In this document: positions 15,529-23,644 of the stretch, one piece after another
How the letters are laid out: the number at the start of each line of letters is the position of its first letter
Position numbering within the stretch: position 1 is the first letter of the stretch
From: Acidobacteriota bacterium
GTDB lineage: Bacteria > Acidobacteriota > Aminicenantia > Aminicenantales > Saccharicenantaceae
NCBI GenBank assembly: GCA_033549365.1
Contig: JAWSUF010000009.1
Location: forward strand, 1 to 64,000
DNA length: 64,000 nt
Direction: 5' to 3'
Notes under the pieces: generated by a model
The model's input: only the letters and a program-made list of their open reading frames with translations
The model's database searches: none
What the model was told of the DNA's origin: nothing
Translations under genes and position numbers: made by a program

Positions 15529-15571
15529 CATTATGAGACAACACGACCGTTGCTGACGTCTATTCCTTGAG
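15252..15571 (+). repeat. 320-bp direct repeat, second copy
   Basis: A gap-free match to 11551-11870. It includes non-coding bases after the stop, so it arose by DNA duplication and not by gene family evolution. The mazEF-2 promoter begins 29 bp beyond its right edge. Confidence 0.85.
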
Positions 15572-15599
15572 ATGACAGAAAACGGTTCAACGCGGCGGC

Positions 15600-15639
15600 T
15601 TGACAACTGGAATACCAATATTCATACTAATAGTATGAA
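15600..15639 (+). promoter_or_regulatory. mazEF-2 promoter with overlapping operator
   Basis: TTGACA (15600-15605) and CATACT (15623-15628) are 17 bp apart. TTCATAC-N5-GTATGAA (15621-15639) covers the -10 box and the ATG at 15635. The layout is identical to that at 2651-2690, including the leaderless start. Confidence 0.7.
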
Positions 15640-15886
15640 AATTGCCATCTCCATTCCGGACAACGTGTTCCGCGAAGTCAAGCGGATTGCCGAGGAACAG
15701 AAGAAGTCGAGAAGCGAAATCTTCGTCGAAGCCGTCGCGGCCTACCTGGAAAAGATCGAATCCCTGCGTATGCTTGAAGCGTTGAACAGGGCCTATTCCG
15801 ATGAGGAAACAGCCGAGGACAAGGACACTCGGGCGGCGGATCTTCATCTCTACAAGGAAACCGTTTTCAAGAGGGACCCATGGTGA
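15635..15886 (+). CDS. Ribbon-helix-helix antitoxin (MazE-like), copy 2
   Basis: 83 residues, beginning MKIAISIPDNVFREVKRIAEE, nearly the same as the antitoxin at 2686. The two modules are close paralogues down to promoter spacing and operator arms, so cross-regulation is plausible. The toxin-binding tail (ALNRAYSDEETAEDKDTRAADL) has diverged more than the DNA-binding part. It overlaps the toxin gene by 7 bp. Confidence 0.85.
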   Translation: MKIAISIPDNVFREVKRIAEEQKKSRSEIFVEAVAAYLEKIESLRMLEALNRAYSDEETAEDKDTRAADLHLYKETVFKRDPW

Positions 15887-16233
15887 TCGGTCAGGGGGAT
15901 GTCTTCTGGCTCGATGCCGGCGAACCTCTCGGTTCCGCACCCGGCTTCAGACGACCTCATGTCGTTGTGCAGAACGACATGTTCAATTCCAGCCGTATCC
16001 AAACGACGGTCCTTTGCGCCGTGACCTCAAATCTGAAGCGGGCTGACGCCCCGGGGAATGTCCCTCTTCAGAAGGGTGAGGCCAATCTTCCCCGGCCGAG
16101 CGTCATCAACGTGTCTCAGGTCGTCACTGTGGACAAAGCCGTTCTCCGGGACAAAATCGGAACCCTGACGCACCCGCGGATTCAGGAAATCGTTGCGGGA
16201 CTTCGCCTTGTCTTCGAACCCCGGAATTTTTAA
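15880..16233 (+). CDS. MazF/PemK-family endoribonuclease toxin, copy 2
   Basis: 117 residues with the same MazF landmarks as the toxin at 2931: GDVFWLDAG, RPHVVVQNDMFNSSR, and VINVSQVVTVDKAVLRDKIG. All core positions are kept, so it is probably active. It pairs with the antitoxin at 15635 and overlaps it by 7 bp. Confidence 0.9.
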   Translation: MVIGQGDVFWLDAGEPLGSAPGFRRPHVVVQNDMFNSSRIQTTVLCAVTSNLKRADAPGNVPLQKGEANLPRPSVINVSQVVTVDKAVLRDKIGTLTHPRIQEIVAGLRLVFEPRNF

Positions 16234-16259
16234 TCGGCTAAAAGAAAAAAGGAGTCGGA

Positions 16260-18338
16260 ATGAAAAGAGCGGTTATTCTTTTCTGTGCGATTTCGGCCGT
16301 GTCCGTATCCGCGCAGGATGGTGATCATAACTGGACCCTCAATGAATCCGGAGGAATCACCCGTGTTGCGGAGGCCGGGCGCGCCTTCCGTGATCATCTG
16401 GAAATGAGCGGGAAGTTCATATCGGCGGTGGTCCGATACGGCGTTGAGGAGGATCAGTCGTATTTCATCAGCCGGGATATCGTCTGGCCCATACTGAGGA
16501 CGATCCCCAACAACACGCATGCCAGTTTGATCCGGACCTTCAATATCGATCCCATCACCCTGTTAACCATCGATGGATGGGGAGTGAGACAGGAAAAGGT
16601 TGAGGACGTCGGGCTTGATGGAAAAATCACGGTCCACAGCCTCCTGAATCAGGATCTTCATCTCAAACGGGTGATTTTTCCCTCCACGGATTTACCGGTT
16701 TTCTGTGAAATCTATGAGATCACGAGCAACCGGGACCGAGCGGTGGCCCTGGATATTCCCGAAATCCACATCGTCATGCGCACCGCCGAGAACCAGGGCG
16801 TGGAGGGCCGTTATGTGCTGACCGTCCAATCCGTCAATCACGGCGATTACCGGCTTGAACCCGGAGAAACCGTCAGGTTTTCCATGGTTATCTCGGGCGT
16901 AAAAGACGGCGAAGCCATTCCTGAGATCGATCCGGAACAAGAGCTTGATAAACGCAATGCATTTCTGAAGCGCATGGCCGAAAACATGATTCTCGAGACA
17001 CCCGATCCGGTGCTGAACGCGATGTTCGCCTTTGCCAAAATCCGCGGCGCCGAGAGCATCTATCAAACCCGGGGTGGTCCCATGCACGGTCCGGGCGGAC
17101 TTCGCTATTACGCCGCCATCTGGGCCAACGATCAGGCGGAATACATCAATCCTTTTTTTCCCTTTCTGGGTTATGATTATGCAAATGAATCGGCGTTGAA
17201 TTCTTTCCGTCATTTCGCCCGGTTCATGAACCCCGAATACCGGCCCATTCCCAGCTCGATCATCGCCGAAGGCCTTGACATCTGGCACGGTGCGGGAGAC
17301 CGCGGTGACGGCGCGATGATCGCCTACGGCGCCGCGCGTTTTGCGCTGTCTTTGGGCGACAGGTCGGTTGCGGAAGAACTGTGGCCTCTCATCGAATGGT
17401 GCCTTGAGTTCTGCCGGCGTAAACTGAACGAACATGGCGTGGTCGCCTCGGATTCGGATGAACTGGAAAACCGCTTTCCTTCGGGGGATGCGAATCTTGT
17501 CACGTCGTCGCTTTATTACGACGCGCTTTTATCGGCCGCCCGGCTCGATGAGGATTTGACCCAGGGTCGCTCTGCGCAATCCTACAGCGCGCAGGCGGAG
17601 GAGCTGAGGAAAAATATTGACAACCATTTCGGCGCGAAAGTCATGGGGTATGAGACCTACCGCTATTATGACGGAAACGACGTGCTGCGGGCCTGGATTT
17701 GCATTCCGCTGACGGTCGGCATTTTCGACAGAAAGGACGGTACCATCGACGCGCTTTTTTCTCCCGAACTGTGGACGGAAGACGGGTTGGCGACGGTTTC
17801 GGGAGACGGAACTTTCTGGGACAGGGCCACGCTTTACGGATTGCGCGGCGTGTTTGCCGGCGGAGACACTCGGCGCGGCCTTCAGTATTTGAAAAACTAT
17901 TCGACGCGCCGGCTTCTGGGCGATCATGTCCCTTATGCGGTCGAGGCGTATCCGGAGGGCAATCAGCGCCATCTCTCCGCGGAAAGCGGCCTGTACTGTC
18001 GGATTTATACGGAAGGATTGTTCGGCATCCGGCCGACATCTTTGAGCGGGTTCGTCCTGACGCCGCTGCTTCCGGAGGACTGGGACGGGATGAAACTGAA
18101 GAATGTCCATGGCTTCCGGAACGTGTTTGATATCGAGATCGAACGGGAAAAAGAGAATATCCGGGTGAGAATCGCCCGTGAGAATGCCGTTGTCTTGGAT
18201 CGTCTGATAAGCCCGGGCGGAAGCGTGGAGGTCAGATTCGACTCTCCCAGGAGCGGATCAGGGTTCGAGCTCGATCAACTCGCCATCCGACCGCTTGAGC
18301 CAGTCGGAAAGCCAGGCAAACCGCCTTCCGGTTCTTGA
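16260..18338 (+). CDS. Secreted six-hairpin glycosidase-like protein
   Basis: 692 residues with a signal peptide (MKRAVILFCAISAVSVSAQD). An N-terminal beta-rich part is followed, from about residue 240, by alpha-hairpins typical of (alpha/alpha)6 glycosidases (LRYYAAIWANDQAEYINPFFPFLGYD; IIAEGLDIWHGAGDRGDGAM). The acidic residues at WANDQAEY and in the GDRGD stretch are candidates for catalysis. A C-terminal sandwich follows. The fold resembles bacterial rhamnosidase/glucoamylase-like enzymes, but the specificity cannot be assigned. A GGAG site precedes the start. It is separated from mazEF-2 by 26 bp. Confidence 0.65.
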   Translation: MKRAVILFCAISAVSVSAQDGDHNWTLNESGGITRVAEAGRAFRDHLEMSGKFISAVVRYGVEEDQSYFISRDIVWPILRTIPNNTHASLIRTFNIDPITLLTIDGWGVRQEKVEDVGLDGKITVHSLLNQDLHLKRVIFPSTDLPVFCEIYEITSNRDRAVALDIPEIHIVMRTAENQGVEGRYVLTVQSVNHGDYRLEPGETVRFSMVISGVKDGEAIPEIDPEQELDKRNAFLKRMAENMILETPDPVLNAMFAFAKIRGAESIYQTRGGPMHGPGGLRYYAAIWANDQAEYINPFFPFLGYDYANESALNSFRHFARFMNPEYRPIPSSIIAEGLDIWHGAGDRGDGAMIAYGAARFALSLGDRSVAEELWPLIEWCLEFCRRKLNEHGVVASDSDELENRFPSGDANLVTSSLYYDALLSAARLDEDLTQGRSAQSYSAQAEELRKNIDNHFGAKVMGYETYRYYDGNDVLRAWICIPLTVGIFDRKDGTIDALFSPELWTEDGLATVSGDGTFWDRATLYGLRGVFAGGDTRRGLQYLKNYSTRRLLGDHVPYAVEAYPEGNQRHLSAESGLYCRIYTEGLFGIRPTSLSGFVLTPLLPEDWDGMKLKNVHGFRNVFDIEIEREKENIRVRIARENAVVLDRLISPGGSVEVRFDSPRSGSGFELDQLAIRPLEPVGKPGKPPSGS

Positions 18339-18363
18339 CACTCCCGAAAAGCGGACATACACT
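18335..18363 (+). promoter_or_regulatory. Promoter upstream of 18411 gene
   Basis: TTGACA (18335-18340) and TACACT (18358-18363) are 17 bp apart, followed by a GAGGAGG ribosome site before the ATG at 18411. It overlaps the stop codon of the preceding gene. Confidence 0.6.
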
Positions 18364-18410
18364 TCCCAATAAGGCTAAAACCATCAAGGGGAGATGAGGA
18401 GGATCGAGAC

Positions 18411-19082
18411 ATGAAAGTGCGGATCATCGCCGGATGCGTTTCCTTGATTTTGTTGCTCGGGGTCTGGGCGGATCTGCGGCCGGATCCCGAACAGAGCAAG
18501 AAATCGGCCCGGCGGACATCCCCGCCTTATACGGTCATGGTTGCGATTGAAATGAGTTCGCCGTATGTCCCCGATGGCCGGATGACCTTTGCCGACCTGG
18601 CCTTCAGCGCGACTTTCAGGGATGTCGTCGTCTTCAATGATCCGGCGCGCGGCGCGGGAATCATCGAAGACCAAGGTGGCCGGCTCTTTCTCACTCGGCA
18701 TGCCTTCAATGACGTCTACGACGGTGCGGAACGCCACAAGCCCTGGGTCGAGAAAGCCTGGCCCAATGAATTTGCGGCGTCTCTTCTGTCCGGCTGGAGC
18801 GAGAAAGATGAAGACGAAGTGACGTTGGACATGGAAGGCATGCCGATCGCTCCGCTCGTCAAGGAAACCGTCAAGATCGGTTTCCTGGCCCGCTTCGGCC
18901 TGCTCGATCTCGAATGGATCTCGAAACTCGGCTCCAATGTCCTGTCCAACATGCTGTTTGAATTCCAGGCGCCGCTCAACCCGCTTCTCGAAGGCAAGCC
19001 GCTCACCCTGAAATTTCCCTATGAGGGAGGAGATCCCGAAGACCACGGGGAGTGGTGGATCGAATTCATCCCCAAAAAATAA
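18411..19082 (+). CDS. Exported protein of unknown function
   Basis: 223 residues with a hydrophobic N-terminal segment (VRIIAGCVSLILLLGVWADL) and no lipobox. The body is mixed alpha/beta, with PYTVMVAIEMSSPYVPDGRMTF and a conserved-looking VVVFNDPARGAGIIEDQGGRLF. I do not recognise the family. It has its own promoter, and the next gene starts 10 bp after its stop with a strong AAGGAGG, so the two are probably co-expressed. Confidence 0.6.
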   Translation: MKVRIIAGCVSLILLLGVWADLRPDPEQSKKSARRTSPPYTVMVAIEMSSPYVPDGRMTFADLAFSATFRDVVVFNDPARGAGIIEDQGGRLFLTRHAFNDVYDGAERHKPWVEKAWPNEFAASLLSGWSEKDEDEVTLDMEGMPIAPLVKETVKIGFLARFGLLDLEWISKLGSNVLSNMLFEFQAPLNPLLEGKPLTLKFPYEGGDPEDHGEWWIEFIPKK

Positions 19083-19092
19083 GGAGGCGAAA

Positions 19093-19665
19093 ATGAAAAA
19101 GATCCTTCTTGTCATGCTCTTGCTTTCGCTTTTGAGCGTCCTGTCGCCGGCACAGGAAAAAACCGGGGGTCTTCTGCCACAGATGCCCCTGGAAGAGAGG
19201 ATGCGCCCGGCGGAACTTCGAGACATCACAGCCTTTTCCTATGCATATCTCGAGTGCCGCGGCCCCTATACCCAAATCTCGGCGAAGATCAATGAGTTCA
19301 TGGGCTTGTTCTTCAAGCAAGGACTTGTGCCGACCGGGGGTTTCTTCGCGATGTACCTGAACGCACCCGACCAGGTCCATGAGGAGGATCTGTTGTGGAG
19401 GCTTGGTTTTCCCGTCTCCGCCGATGCCGCGGTGATCGAACCGTTGCGGAAGGACGAGTTCAACTACTCCAAAGCCGTCGTCTATCTCTACGTCGGCCCC
19501 TATGAGAATATCAGATATGCCTACGGTAAAGTCGCCGCATTTTGCGATATGAACGGCTACAAGGCGGCCGGTCCGAGCATCGAGAAGTACCTCGACATGA
19601 ACCCGCAGGCGGTCAAACCCGAAGATCTTCGAACGGAGGTCCTGCTTCCGGTCGAGAAGAAATAG
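19093..19665 (+). CDS. Secreted GyrI-like / effector-binding-domain protein
   Basis: 190 residues with a signal peptide (MKKILLVMLLLSLLSVLSPAQ). The body (TAFSYAYLECRGPYTQISAKINEFMGLFFKQGLVPTGGFF...VYLYVGPYENIRYAYGKVAAFCDMNGY) resembles the GyrI/AraC effector-binding fold, which binds small hydrophobic ligands. Exported versions of this fold occur without any DNA-binding domain, and none is present here. The start at 19093 is fixed by AAGGAGG at 19081-19087. Confidence 0.65.
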   Translation: MKKILLVMLLLSLLSVLSPAQEKTGGLLPQMPLEERMRPAELRDITAFSYAYLECRGPYTQISAKINEFMGLFFKQGLVPTGGFFAMYLNAPDQVHEEDLLWRLGFPVSADAAVIEPLRKDEFNYSKAVVYLYVGPYENIRYAYGKVAAFCDMNGYKAAGPSIEKYLDMNPQAVKPEDLRTEVLLPVEKK

Positions 19666-19700
19666 TGCTTGAAGATCATATAGTGAGCTGAATCAAGGGC

Positions 19701-21737
19701 ATGATCGACGTTAAGGAACATCTTTATCGCGATGACCCGAAGTCGGGCCATCCCGACGTCCGCACCTATCTCGAAAACGTCGCCTATTTCTTTTTAGGCA
19801 ACGGCCACGTCCAGGCCGCCGTCCAGTGGGCGCCTTCGGGGGAGGGAACTCCGCTGGGCTTGATCGTCCAAGATCCGGAAACGCTCGGTCCGAAACGCGA
19901 CGCCCCGACCCTGGATCCGGAGTGCGGCCTGGAACCGACGCGGATCGAAATCGAGAGCGGGGGAGACAGGCGTACGGTTTACCGGGCGGCCGATCCCCAA
20001 GTTTTCCGGCTGGAGGATTCCGATATCCCGACCGTGGCCGCCGAATGGCGGGCGGGGCCGTTTCGTGTCCGGGAGATGTTTTCCTGTCCGGCGGCGGATG
20101 AGCCGCTTGTGGTGCGCGAGATTGTTGTTGAGAGAATGGGGAAGCGGCCGGATTCGGTGCGCTTAAGAACCGGGGGATGGGCGGGCTCGAAGGAGATAAT
20201 CGATGAGACATTGGTCTTTCCGCAGGAAGGACAAGTCCGCTGGACGCTGGGCTACCGGCTGAACGCCGAACGCAGGTCCGTAACCGTCGAAGTCCTCGAC
20301 GGCCCGCCGCCGCGCGTCAAGACGGCCGCCGAATGGCAAAAAGCGTCGCAACTGAAGTTCGACTGCCTCATCGCGGATCGGCTTTTCCAGGCCGCGGCCG
20401 CCCAGCTTCCGGCGGTCGTTTCGCGTACGGGGCGGGTGGACGCCTCCATCTGGCAGTACAACCGCGAATGGGTGCGCGATCACTCCTTTATGGCCCACGG
20501 GCTCATCCTGGCCGGACATCACGACAAAGCCGGGGTTCTGCTCCGCCGCCTGCTTGCCGAATTCGTTTCCGACGAAGGCGACTGTATCGACTCGAGCGAG
20601 AGACGGGCCGTGGAGGACGTCGAACTCGACCAGAACGGCGCTTTGCTCAACGCCGTCCGGGAATATGTGTGCTGGACCGGCGACTTCGGGATCGTCGAGG
20701 ATTGCTGGGAGAAAATCCGGAAGACGGCCGATTTCCCGCTGCGTCCGGTATTCCGCCATCCCGCATCCGGCCTTCTCTGCAACAGCCGCGAATACTGGGA
20801 ACGCCACGCCGCCCACGGCATCGAGCCGGGAATCGAACTCATGTATCAGGTCTATCCCGCGGTCGGACTGGTCGACGCCGCGCATCTCGCCCGAAGGCTG
20901 GGGAAGACGGCCGAGGCGGAGCGCTGGTGGAAAGAATCCGAGATTCTTAAGCGTGCCGTGCTCGGCCACCGGGAGTTTCGCATGGCCGATGAGCTGGGAT
21001 TCATCAAGAGACGGAGGGCGGACGGCACGGTTCAGAAAACAGCCGATCCTCGGCCGGATTCCGGACTTCCCGACGGCGTGCCTCTGGCCGGGCCCGGGCC
21101 GCATGCTCTTCAACCCGATGTCTCGACGATCATGCCGATCCTTTTGGGATTCGTGCCGCCGGACAGCCCGGTCGCCCGGGAGACTCTCGACGGACTGGAG
21201 GTCCTCTGGAACCAGGGCTGGGACATGGGCGGCCACGGCCGCTACAACATGACATCGGAAGCCGACTCGGCCGGCCCGTGGCCCCTGGCCTCTCTTCTCG
21301 TCGCCCGGGCCTCGATCGAAGCCGGACGGCCGGCCGAGGCGCGCCGTGTCCTCGACTGGCTCGCCGGGCTGCCTTCGGCCGCATCCGGCGCCTGGTTCGA
21401 AATGCACGGAGACCGGATCTCGCCTCCCTATGCCCAGATCGGCATCATCCCCTGGGCCTGGGCGGAAATGGTCATGCTCTGCGTCCGGCATACCGCGGGG
21501 ATTCGGGCGGCCGAAGACGCCATCGTCTTACGGCCGCGGCTCATTCCCGGCTTGAACCGGATTTCGGGAAATGTCCCCTTCCGCGGGCGAAGGTTTTATT
21601 TTGAGATCCGGGCTGCCGAACCCGGACAACAGCCCTTCTGCCGCGGCGACGCGCGCATCGAGGTGCGCGGCGACGGCACATGGACGATCCCCTTCGAAAA
21701 CCGCGACATCCACATCGAAGCCGAAGTCCCGGGCTGA
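19701..21737 (+). CDS. Six-hairpin glycosidase-like protein (cytoplasmic)
   Basis: 678 residues, no signal peptide. The first 200 residues are beta-rich. From about residue 230 there are alpha-hairpins with SIWQYNREWVRDHSFMAHGLILAGH, a typical active-site segment of (alpha/alpha)6 glucoamylase- or phosphorylase-like enzymes. Later come VEDVELDQNGALLNAVREYV and GHGRYNMTSEADSAGPWP, rich in possible catalytic acids. It is unlike the secreted relative at 16260 in length and export. Substrate unknown. It probably acts on imported oligosaccharides. Confidence 0.6.
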   Translation: MIDVKEHLYRDDPKSGHPDVRTYLENVAYFFLGNGHVQAAVQWAPSGEGTPLGLIVQDPETLGPKRDAPTLDPECGLEPTRIEIESGGDRRTVYRAADPQVFRLEDSDIPTVAAEWRAGPFRVREMFSCPAADEPLVVREIVVERMGKRPDSVRLRTGGWAGSKEIIDETLVFPQEGQVRWTLGYRLNAERRSVTVEVLDGPPPRVKTAAEWQKASQLKFDCLIADRLFQAAAAQLPAVVSRTGRVDASIWQYNREWVRDHSFMAHGLILAGHHDKAGVLLRRLLAEFVSDEGDCIDSSERRAVEDVELDQNGALLNAVREYVCWTGDFGIVEDCWEKIRKTADFPLRPVFRHPASGLLCNSREYWERHAAHGIEPGIELMYQVYPAVGLVDAAHLARRLGKTAEAERWWKESEILKRAVLGHREFRMADELGFIKRRRADGTVQKTADPRPDSGLPDGVPLAGPGPHALQPDVSTIMPILLGFVPPDSPVARETLDGLEVLWNQGWDMGGHGRYNMTSEADSAGPWPLASLLVARASIEAGRPAEARRVLDWLAGLPSAASGAWFEMHGDRISPPYAQIGIIPWAWAEMVMLCVRHTAGIRAAEDAIVLRPRLIPGLNRISGNVPFRGRRFYFEIRAAEPGQQPFCRGDARIEVRGDGTWTIPFENRDIHIEAEVPG

Positions 21738-21790
21738 CGAATTGCCGAAGAATATTTCCGGACCTGAGTTTGATGTGATAAACTGATTCC

Positions 21791-23644
21791 ATGTCTTTGG
21801 CTCGGAAAAAATTAATATCCCGGGCGAACATAGCGTCTGCGTGCGGACTCACCGTCGTCCTGATTCTGATGCTCGGACCAGCGCTCTTTGTGTCCTGCGG
21901 CACCAAGCCGCCTTCGCCTGAGCCCGCCGAATCCCCCGGTTTCGAAGAACGGCGCCAGGAGATTCTCTCGGCTCTGGCCGGGCAAACCTGGGAGGACGGA
22001 GACGACCTGCGCCGGCGCCTTTATCTGGCCGCGGTCAAGCTCGAATCCGGCCGTGACCGGGAGACGGGCCTCCGCTATCTCCGCGAAGCGACCGTCCAGA
22101 TCGAGCCGTGGGAATGTTTCCAGACCTATGCGGCGATGGAGATCATCCTGCGACTCGGCCACGAGCTGCCTGACGATCTTGTTGAGGACATGAAGGCGCG
22201 TCTTGCCGCGGGCTTCGGTCCCGACCTCGGATTCACGGAAAATCACAAACTTCAGTACAGAACGGCCCGCTATCTTTTCGGGCAGACCTGGCCCAACGGC
22301 CCGTGGTTCGCCGACGGGATGAGCCCCGTCGAGGCCCGGGCGGAGGCCGCCTCCTGGATTGACGGCTGGATCGAACGCACGGTCACTCTCGGCCAGTACG
22401 AGTACTCCTCGCCCAACTACGCCTCGCTCTATTTCCTGTGCCTGACGAGCCTCCATGATTTCGCCGACGATCCGATTTTGAGCCGGAAGGCCGGGATGCT
22501 GCTCAACCTGCTTCTCGCCGATTACGCGGTGCTGTACCTCGATGGCAACTGGACGGGCGGCCACAGCCGCGAGAAATTCAACCAGGCGACCCATACGGCA
22601 CTCCATTCCGGGACGGCGACGCCCTTCGGCTATCTTTTCTTCGGGCGCTCGGTTTTCCGGCCGGAACTTCCCGAAACCTTCTACGTCGGGCTTGCCGCAA
22701 TCCAGAACTTCCGCCCGGATCCGCTGATCGAAAGAATCGCCGGAGACCGCGCCGCGCCTTACGTCCACATCGAAACCAAGGCGCCCCGGGCCGGACTCGG
22801 AGTCAACCGCGGCGCCACCCCCATTCGCAAGTACACTTACATGACGGCCGACTACGCCCTGGGATCCTCCTACGGCGATCTCACCGATGTCGAAAACCAC
22901 CGCTGGGACCTGACCTGGGTCTCGGTGTGGGACGGGGCGACCTGCTTTTTCATCAATCCCTATTTTTCGCGCGAGCACCTTCTGAGTTATTTCGACGATG
23001 ACCCGGAGGAGATCGAAGCCAATATTCTGAGACAGCGCCCGTATGCCGACAGTCCCCACAAGTGGGTCGAGGGCTCACCCTACGAGGAGATTCTCCAGCA
23101 CGGAAATGCGATCGTCGTCCTCTACGACATTCCCGCGGAGGCGCGCCACGGCCATGTCAACGGATTTTTCTCCAAAATCCTCGAAGCCCGCGAGGCGGAC
23201 GATTCGGGCTGGATCTTCACCCGTGAAGGCCGGGTGTTTTTCGCCGTGCGACCGCTCACGCCGGGCCGATGGACGGAAGAAACCGACCACTTTCGTCTGA
23301 CTCTCGACGGCCCGCGGACGGGACTTATTCTGGAGGCCGCATCGGCGAAGGACTTCCGGTCATTCGCCGCATTCAAGAGAAAAATCCGCCGGAACGCGCT
23401 CGAGTTCGACATCGGTAACCTCTATGTCGGCTATACGACGTCGGGCGGCACGCGGCTGGAGTTCGGTCATCCCGATCTGCGTTTTGTCGACGGCGAGCCG
23501 GTCGACATCGACGCCTGGCCGCTCTATTCCGGGCCGTTCATCCGGTCCGCGGAGGGCGGCCGGATTTTTGAAATATCGCAGGGATCCGATGTCCTGCGCC
23601 TCGACTTTGAAAATTATTACGGAAAGAAAGGGGACGACCGATGA
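21791..23644 (+). CDS. Large lipoprotein, possibly polysaccharide-lyase-like
   Basis: 617 residues. The N-terminal hydrophobic segment VVLILMLGPALFVSC ends in a lipobox, so it should be lipid-anchored. The first half is alpha-helical (RRLYLAAVKLESGRDRETGLRYL; HKLQYRTARYLFGQTWPNG; SPNYASLYFLCL) and the second half beta-rich. That is the general layout of alginate/chondroitin-type lyases and heparinase-like proteins. I do not see a defining catalytic motif, so this is a fold-level guess. It overlaps the cytochrome gene by 4 bp (ATGA). Confidence 0.5.
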   Translation: MSLARKKLISRANIASACGLTVVLILMLGPALFVSCGTKPPSPEPAESPGFEERRQEILSALAGQTWEDGDDLRRRLYLAAVKLESGRDRETGLRYLREATVQIEPWECFQTYAAMEIILRLGHELPDDLVEDMKARLAAGFGPDLGFTENHKLQYRTARYLFGQTWPNGPWFADGMSPVEARAEAASWIDGWIERTVTLGQYEYSSPNYASLYFLCLTSLHDFADDPILSRKAGMLLNLLLADYAVLYLDGNWTGGHSREKFNQATHTALHSGTATPFGYLFFGRSVFRPELPETFYVGLAAIQNFRPDPLIERIAGDRAAPYVHIETKAPRAGLGVNRGATPIRKYTYMTADYALGSSYGDLTDVENHRWDLTWVSVWDGATCFFINPYFSREHLLSYFDDDPEEIEANILRQRPYADSPHKWVEGSPYEEILQHGNAIVVLYDIPAEARHGHVNGFFSKILEAREADDSGWIFTREGRVFFAVRPLTPGRWTEETDHFRLTLDGPRTGLILEAASAKDFRSFAAFKRKIRRNALEFDIGNLYVGYTTSGGTRLEFGHPDLRFVDGEPVDIDAWPLYSGPFIRSAEGGRIFEISQGSDVLRLDFENYYGKKGDDR

